Below are positions 44,384 through 47,648 of a DNA stretch of 47,648 nt, one piece after another (the first letter of the stretch is position 1; every line of letters starts with the position of its first letter). The notes beneath the pieces are model-generated. The model saw only the letters and a list, made by a program, of their open reading frames with translations, was not told the origin of the DNA and did no database searches. A program made the translations under genes and the position numbers. The stretch spans positions 1 to 47,648 of the forward strand of contig NZ_JAAZWB010000040.1 in NCBI RefSeq assembly GCF_012524115.1, given 5' to 3'. Origin of the DNA: Bacillus sp. RO1 (GTDB lineage: Bacteria > Bacillota > Bacilli > Bacillales > Bacillaceae_I).

Positions 44384-45157
44384 ATGAATATTTTTGTTTT
44401 ATTAAAAAGAACATTTGATACTGAGGAAAGACTAACCGTTTCAAATGGCAGCATAAATGAAGATGGTGCAGAATTCATTATCAACCCATATGACGAGTAC
44501 GCGGTAGAAGAAGCGATTCAAGTAAGAGACACACATGGCGGAGAAGTAACTGTTGTGACAGTCGGTTCTGAAGAGGCAGAAAAAGAGCTTCGTACGGCAC
44601 TTGCGATGGGTGCTGATAAAGCGGTACTGATCAACACAGAAGATGACGTAGAAAATGGAGATCAATTTACAACAGCGAAAATCTTGGCTGAATTCTTAAA
44701 AGATAAAGATGCAGACTTAATTATCGGTGGTAACGTAGCAATTGACGGTGGTTCCGGACAAGTTGGGCCTCGTGTAGCGGAGTTATTGGATATTCCTTAC
44801 GTAACAACAATCACAAAGCTAGAAATCGAAGGCGGAAAAGCTACTATCGTGCGCGATGTTGAAGGAGATTCCGAAGTTATTGAAACATCCCTTCCATTGC
44901 TTGTAACAGCACAACAAGGGTTGAACGATCCGCGCTATCCATCTCTACCTGGGATCATGAAGGCAAAGAAAAAGCCTCTTGAAGAATTAGAATTAGATGA
45001 TTTAGACCTTGATGAGGATGATGTAGAAGCGAAGACAAAAACGCTTGAAATCTACCTTCCACCGAAAAAAGAAGCAGGTCGAGTGCTTCAAGGTGAGTTG
45101 GATGCACAAGTAAAAGAATTGGTTTCCGCATTAAGAAACGAAGCAAAAGTAATCTAA
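44384..45157 (+). CDS. etfB: Electron transfer flavoprotein beta subunit
   Basis: Accepts electrons from acyl-CoA dehydrogenases as the EtfAB dimer; the beta subunit binds AMP. Visible motifs are INPYDEYAVEEAIQ, AIDGGSGQVGPRVAELL and the recognition-loop region TSLPLLVTAQQGLNDPRYPS. ATG 44384 is 6-7 nt after AGGAGGT; the GTG at 44381 is less well spaced. Length 257 is normal. The gap to etfA is 194 bp because a hairpin element lies there. Confidence 0.96.
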   Translation: MNIFVLLKRTFDTEERLTVSNGSINEDGAEFIINPYDEYAVEEAIQVRDTHGGEVTVVTVGSEEAEKELRTALAMGADKAVLINTEDDVENGDQFTTAKILAEFLKDKDADLIIGGNVAIDGGSGQVGPRVAELLDIPYVTTITKLEIEGGKATIVRDVEGDSEVIETSLPLLVTAQQGLNDPRYPSLPGIMKAKKKPLEELELDDLDLDEDDVEAKTKTLEIYLPPKKEAGRVLQGELDAQVKELVSALRNEAKVI

Positions 45158-45176
45158 TAAGTGATATAAACTTTTA

Positions 45177-45302
45177 GCGTTTGATTGGAGCAGATGGCGT
45201 AGACTCCGGCGGGAGGTAGCACTTAGGTGATACCCCGCAGGAGGCCTGAGGAGGCTCAACAAGTGCCCCGCGGAAAGAGAGCCAGCTGTGGAAATCAATA
45301 GC
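45177..45302 (+). repeat. Dispersed hairpin element, copy 7 (etfB-etfA)
   Basis: 126 bp inserted between two genes that are normally nearly adjacent. Inner arm GCACTTAGGTGA pairs with CAACAAGTGC (AGCACTT/AAGTGC), and GGCGGG with CCCCGC. It would be transcribed within the operon messenger. Confidence 0.93.
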
Positions 45303-45351
45303 GTCATTTAACAGGGATTAAAGATAGATACATGGACAGGAGGAGACAAAC

Positions 45352-46329
45352 ATGGCAAGAAAAGTATTAACATTAGCAGAAGTGCGTGATTCCGCATTAC
45401 GTAATGTATCATTTGAAGCAATTGCAGCAGGAAAAACAGTAGCAGAAGGTGGCGAAGTAGTTTCTGTACTAGTTGGGGAAGGTGTAGGATCACTTGCTCA
45501 AGAACTGATTGCTTACGGTGCAGACCGTGTTGTAACAATTGAACACACTAACTTGAAAGCGTACACATCTGACGGATACTCTCAAGCTTTAATGGCAGTC
45601 ATTGATTCCGAAAACCCAGAAGGAATTATTTTTGGACATACAGCTTTAGGAAAAGACTTGTCCCCTAAATTGGCTTCCAAATTAAATTCCGGCTTGATTT
45701 CTGATGCAACTGAAGTGGAAGAGGTTGGTGGAAACTTAGTCTTCACAAGACCAATCTACTCTGGAAAAGCATTTGAAAAGAAAATCGTAACAGACGGCGT
45801 CATTTTTGCAACTGTACGTCCAAACAACATTGCATCTCTTGATAAAGATGAGTCACGTACAGGTGACGTTTCTTCTCTTGATGTTGATGTTAAGGATCTT
45901 CGCACAATCATTAAAGAAGTTGTTCGCAAAGCTACAGAGGGTGTAGACCTTTCCGAGGCGAAAGTAGTAGTAGCTGGTGGCCGTGGAGTAAAATCTGAAG
46001 AAGGCTTCGAGCCACTAAAAGAATTGGCAGACGTACTTGGAGCGGCAGTTGGTGCTTCCCGTGGAGCGTGTGACGCAGACTATTGCGATTACTCTCTGCA
46101 AATTGGTCAAACTGGTAAAGTCGTAACGCCAGACCTTTACATTGCATGCGGTATCTCTGGAGCTATTCAGCATCTTGCTGGTATGTCCAACTCCAAAGTG
46201 ATCGTAGCAATTAACAAAGACCCAGAAGCAAACATTTTCAAAGTAGCTGACTATGGTATCGTAGGTGACCTGTTTGAAGTGGTTCCGATGTTAACAGCGG
46301 AATTCAAAAAGCTATTGGTGACGAACTAA
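45352..46329 (+). CDS. etfA: Electron transfer flavoprotein alpha subunit
   Basis: FAD-binding subunit of ETF. The N-terminal domain (KVLTLAEVRDSALRNVSFEA) is followed by the FAD-binding C-terminal domain: VVVAGGRGVKSEEGFEPL, GASRGACDADYCDYSLQIGQ and GISGAIQHLAGM. Length 325 is typical. ATG follows AGGAGGAG. No promoter is seen in 45158-45351, so it depends on transcription through the hairpin element. Confidence 0.97.
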   Translation: MARKVLTLAEVRDSALRNVSFEAIAAGKTVAEGGEVVSVLVGEGVGSLAQELIAYGADRVVTIEHTNLKAYTSDGYSQALMAVIDSENPEGIIFGHTALGKDLSPKLASKLNSGLISDATEVEEVGGNLVFTRPIYSGKAFEKKIVTDGVIFATVRPNNIASLDKDESRTGDVSSLDVDVKDLRTIIKEVVRKATEGVDLSEAKVVVAGGRGVKSEEGFEPLKELADVLGAAVGASRGACDADYCDYSLQIGQTGKVVTPDLYIACGISGAIQHLAGMSNSKVIVAINKDPEANIFKVADYGIVGDLFEVVPMLTAEFKKLLVTN

Positions 46330-46341
46330 GTTTATATCAAC

Positions 46342-46376
46342 AAACAGCCAGGCACGTGAGGTGCTTGGCTGTTTTA
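46342..46376 (+). terminator. etfA terminator
   Basis: AACAGCCAGGCAC pairs with GTGCTTGGCTGTT, one mismatch, followed by TTT. Confidence 0.9.
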
Positions 46377-46405
46377 ATGTGATGGATTGAATAAGGGATA
46401 ACCTA

Positions 46406-46531
46406 GCTGGTGATTGGAGCACAGGGCGAAGACTCCTGAGGGAGATAGCGCTAGCTGGAGACCCCGCAGGATTACCGAGGAGGCTCTCGTCAGCCCCTAG
46501 GAAAGCGAAGCCCAGTGCGTAAATTACCAGC
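46406..46531 (+). repeat. Dispersed hairpin element, copy 8 (etfA-trxA)
   Basis: 126 bp; outer arms GCTGGTGATT/AATTACCAGC, inner GCACAGGGC/GCCCAGTGC. It occupies the middle of the 401-bp gap before trxA; the rest contains the etfA terminator and the trxA promoter. Confidence 0.94.
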
Positions 46532-46600
46532 GGTGGTTCGGGAAACCTTAGTGTGAAATAAAATGGCCGAAAACGGGTAAACCTATAACGAAGCAAATAA

Positions 46601-46630
46601 TTAGCAACACTATGTGGTAAATGCTATACT
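46601..46630 (+). promoter_or_regulatory. Candidate trxA promoter
   Basis: TTAGCA (46601-46606), an 18-bp spacer and TATACT (46625-46630) preceded by TGC, an extended -10. About 100 nt of leader follow, with no clear regulator site. Confidence 0.55.
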
Positions 46631-46730
46631 TTAGCTATAGTAAAACTCTGAAAGATTTTCCATCTGTCAGAGAACACATTAACAGCATATATTGTTAACT
46701 GTGATATAAAAGGCTTAGGAGGAATTTATT

Positions 46731-47045
46731 ATGGCAATTACAAATGCAACTGACCAAAACTTTACACAAGAAACTAGCGATGGCCTAGTTCTTGCTGATT
46801 TCTGGGCGCCTTGGTGCGGACCTTGTAAAATGATCGCTCCAGTTCTTGAAGAATTAGATCAAGACATGGGTGACAAAGTGAAAATTGTTAAAGTTGATGT
46901 GGATGAGAACCAAGAAACTGCTGGAAAATTCGGCGTAATGAGCATCCCAACTTTACTTGTTATCAAAAATGGTGAAGTAGTAGACAAAGCAGTAGGTTTC
47001 CAACCGAAAGAAGCTTTGGCTGAACTATTAAACAAGCACGCTTAA
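46731..47045 (+). CDS. trxA: Thioredoxin
   Basis: A 104-residue general protein disulfide reductase. The active site is WCGPC with Cys29 and Cys32; the cis-Pro lies in MSIPTLL. AGGAGG precedes ATG. Its place after etfA is the conserved Bacillus order. Its 3' end is repeated in damaged form at 47289-47340. Confidence 0.98.
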   Translation: MAITNATDQNFTQETSDGLVLADFWAPWCGPCKMIAPVLEELDQDMGDKVKIVKVDVDENQETAGKFGVMSIPTLLVIKNGEVVDKAVGFQPKEALAELLNKHA

Positions 47046-47054
47046 TGCATTTTG

Positions 47055-47088
47055 CAAAAAGCCCGGTCCTGTGACCGGGCTTTTTGCG
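47055..47088. terminator. trxA terminator
   Basis: AAAAAGCCCGGTC (47056-47068) pairs perfectly with GACCGGGCTTTTT (47073-47085). Confidence 0.95.
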
Positions 47089-47108
47089 TGTAAAGGGACC
47101 TGAAAAAG

Positions 47109-47648
47109 TATCCAACTCGGCACTTTTTGAGAAAAACTGGGATAAATCAAGAAATATGCGATTATATCAAGAAAAATTGAGATATATCAAGAAAACTGAG
47201 GGGGATATCAAGAAAAAATAGGATATATCAAGAAAACTCAGGATATATCAATAAAATCGCTTTAATCGTAACCGTCACCTCATCTCAACTGAAAAAGCTT
47301 AGGCTGAACTATTAAACGTAAACAAACAAGCTTAATTGCTTGTTTCGTGCCAAAGGAACTAACAAGGTAGCCAACTCGGCACCTTTTGAGAAAAACTGGG
47401 ATATATGAAGAAAATCGCGATTATATCAAGAAAAAATGGGATATATCAAGATAACTCAGGGGGATATCAAGAAAAATTGAGATATATCAAGAAAACTCAG
47501 GGGGATATCAAGAAAAATTGAGATATATCAAGAAAACTCAGGGGGATATCAAGAAAAATTGAGATATATCAAGAAAACTCAGGGGGATATCAAGAAATTC
47601 AAGGATATATCAAGAAAACTCAGGATATATCAATAAAATCGCAACCGT
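47109..47648. repeat. 20.5/41-bp tandem repeat array behind trxA
   Basis: The unit GATATATCAAGAAAA plus 5-6 variable bases alternates with GGGGATATCAAGAAAAATTG, giving a strict 41-bp double unit: the GGGGGATATC blocks start at 47459, 47500, 47541 and 47582. GATATC and GATATATC are self-complementary. The array has two sub-blocks (47109-47260 and 47369-end), each opened by CCAACTCGGCAC. It continues to the window edge. No gene is seen in 47046-47648. Confidence 0.9.
47289..47340 (+). pseudogene. Duplicated fragment of the trxA 3' end
   Basis: GGCTGAACTATTAAAC followed by AACAAGC..TTAAT repeats the last codons of trxA (47019-47047) and is itself followed by a copy of the downstream CCAACTCGGCAC repeat block. 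A segment of about 270 bp covering the trxA end and the start of the array was therefore duplicated. It cannot encode protein. Confidence 0.75.

Noticed and set aside
6541-46531. Hairpin elements as tRNA or rRNA fragments or insertion sequences
   Set aside because: No cloverleaf, CCA end or rRNA motif fits, and none contains a transposase frame or is next to one.

Overview
The window is chromosomal DNA from a low-to-moderate GC Bacillaceae bacterium. The evidence is a B. subtilis-like backbone in order (polA, mutM, ytaF, coaE, gapB, speD, nrdR, dnaB, ytxC, thrS, infC-rpmI-rplT, ysdA, ysdB, ysdC, sspI, ysgA, pheST, rnhC, zapA, yshB, polX, mutS2, yshE, lcfA, fadR, fadB, etfBA, trxA), strong GGAGG ribosome binding sites, many TTG/GTG starts, T-box leaders and spore genes (sspI, ytxC). 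The species cannot be named from the sequence; an environmental or alkaliphile-like Bacillus relative is plausible.

Layout. 1-828: a 52-bp tandem-repeat array ahead of hflKC. 829-11059: hflKC, DNA replication/repair (polA, mutM), ytaF, coaE, the gluconeogenic gapB with two CcpN-like sites, speD with a structured leader, and nrdR. 11135-14575: dnaB, a lipid-kinase gene and ytxC; dnaI, normally directly behind dnaB, is absent here. 14585-18918: T-box-thrS, then the L20-leader operon infC-rpmI-rplT with an ATT start for infC. 18995-25980: ysdA, a TVP38 gene, an inserted PadR/MFS/YisL/micropeptide efflux cassette bounded by a duplicated terminator, then ysdB, dUTPase, ysdC and a NERD nuclease-like gene. 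25993-31127: sspI, ysgA and T-box-pheST. 31213-32099: a second 52-bp array and a compact type I toxin-antitoxin locus with a LexA box in the toxin promoter. 32100-38783: rnhC, zapA, yshB, polX, mutS2, yshE and a micropeptide. 38809-40944: two inverted hairpin elements and khtTU. 41076-46376: the fatty-acid degradation set lcfA, fadR, fadB, etfB, etfA with a perfect FadR palindrome. 46406-47648: trxA followed by a 41/20.5-bp repeat array containing a copy of the trxA 3' end.

Three things stand out beyond the ordinary gene content. First, eight near-full copies (plus three remnants) of a roughly 127-bp hairpin element sit between genes, twice exactly between a T-box terminator and the synthetase start; their paired arms covary between copies. 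Second, five intergenic tandem arrays have unit lengths close to whole turns of B-DNA (21, 21, 20.5/41, 52 and 52 bp), although their sequences differ. Third, the 31-residue membrane toxin with convergent antisense RNA has a GAAC-N4-GTTC LexA site on its promoter, suggesting an SOS-induced type I toxin.
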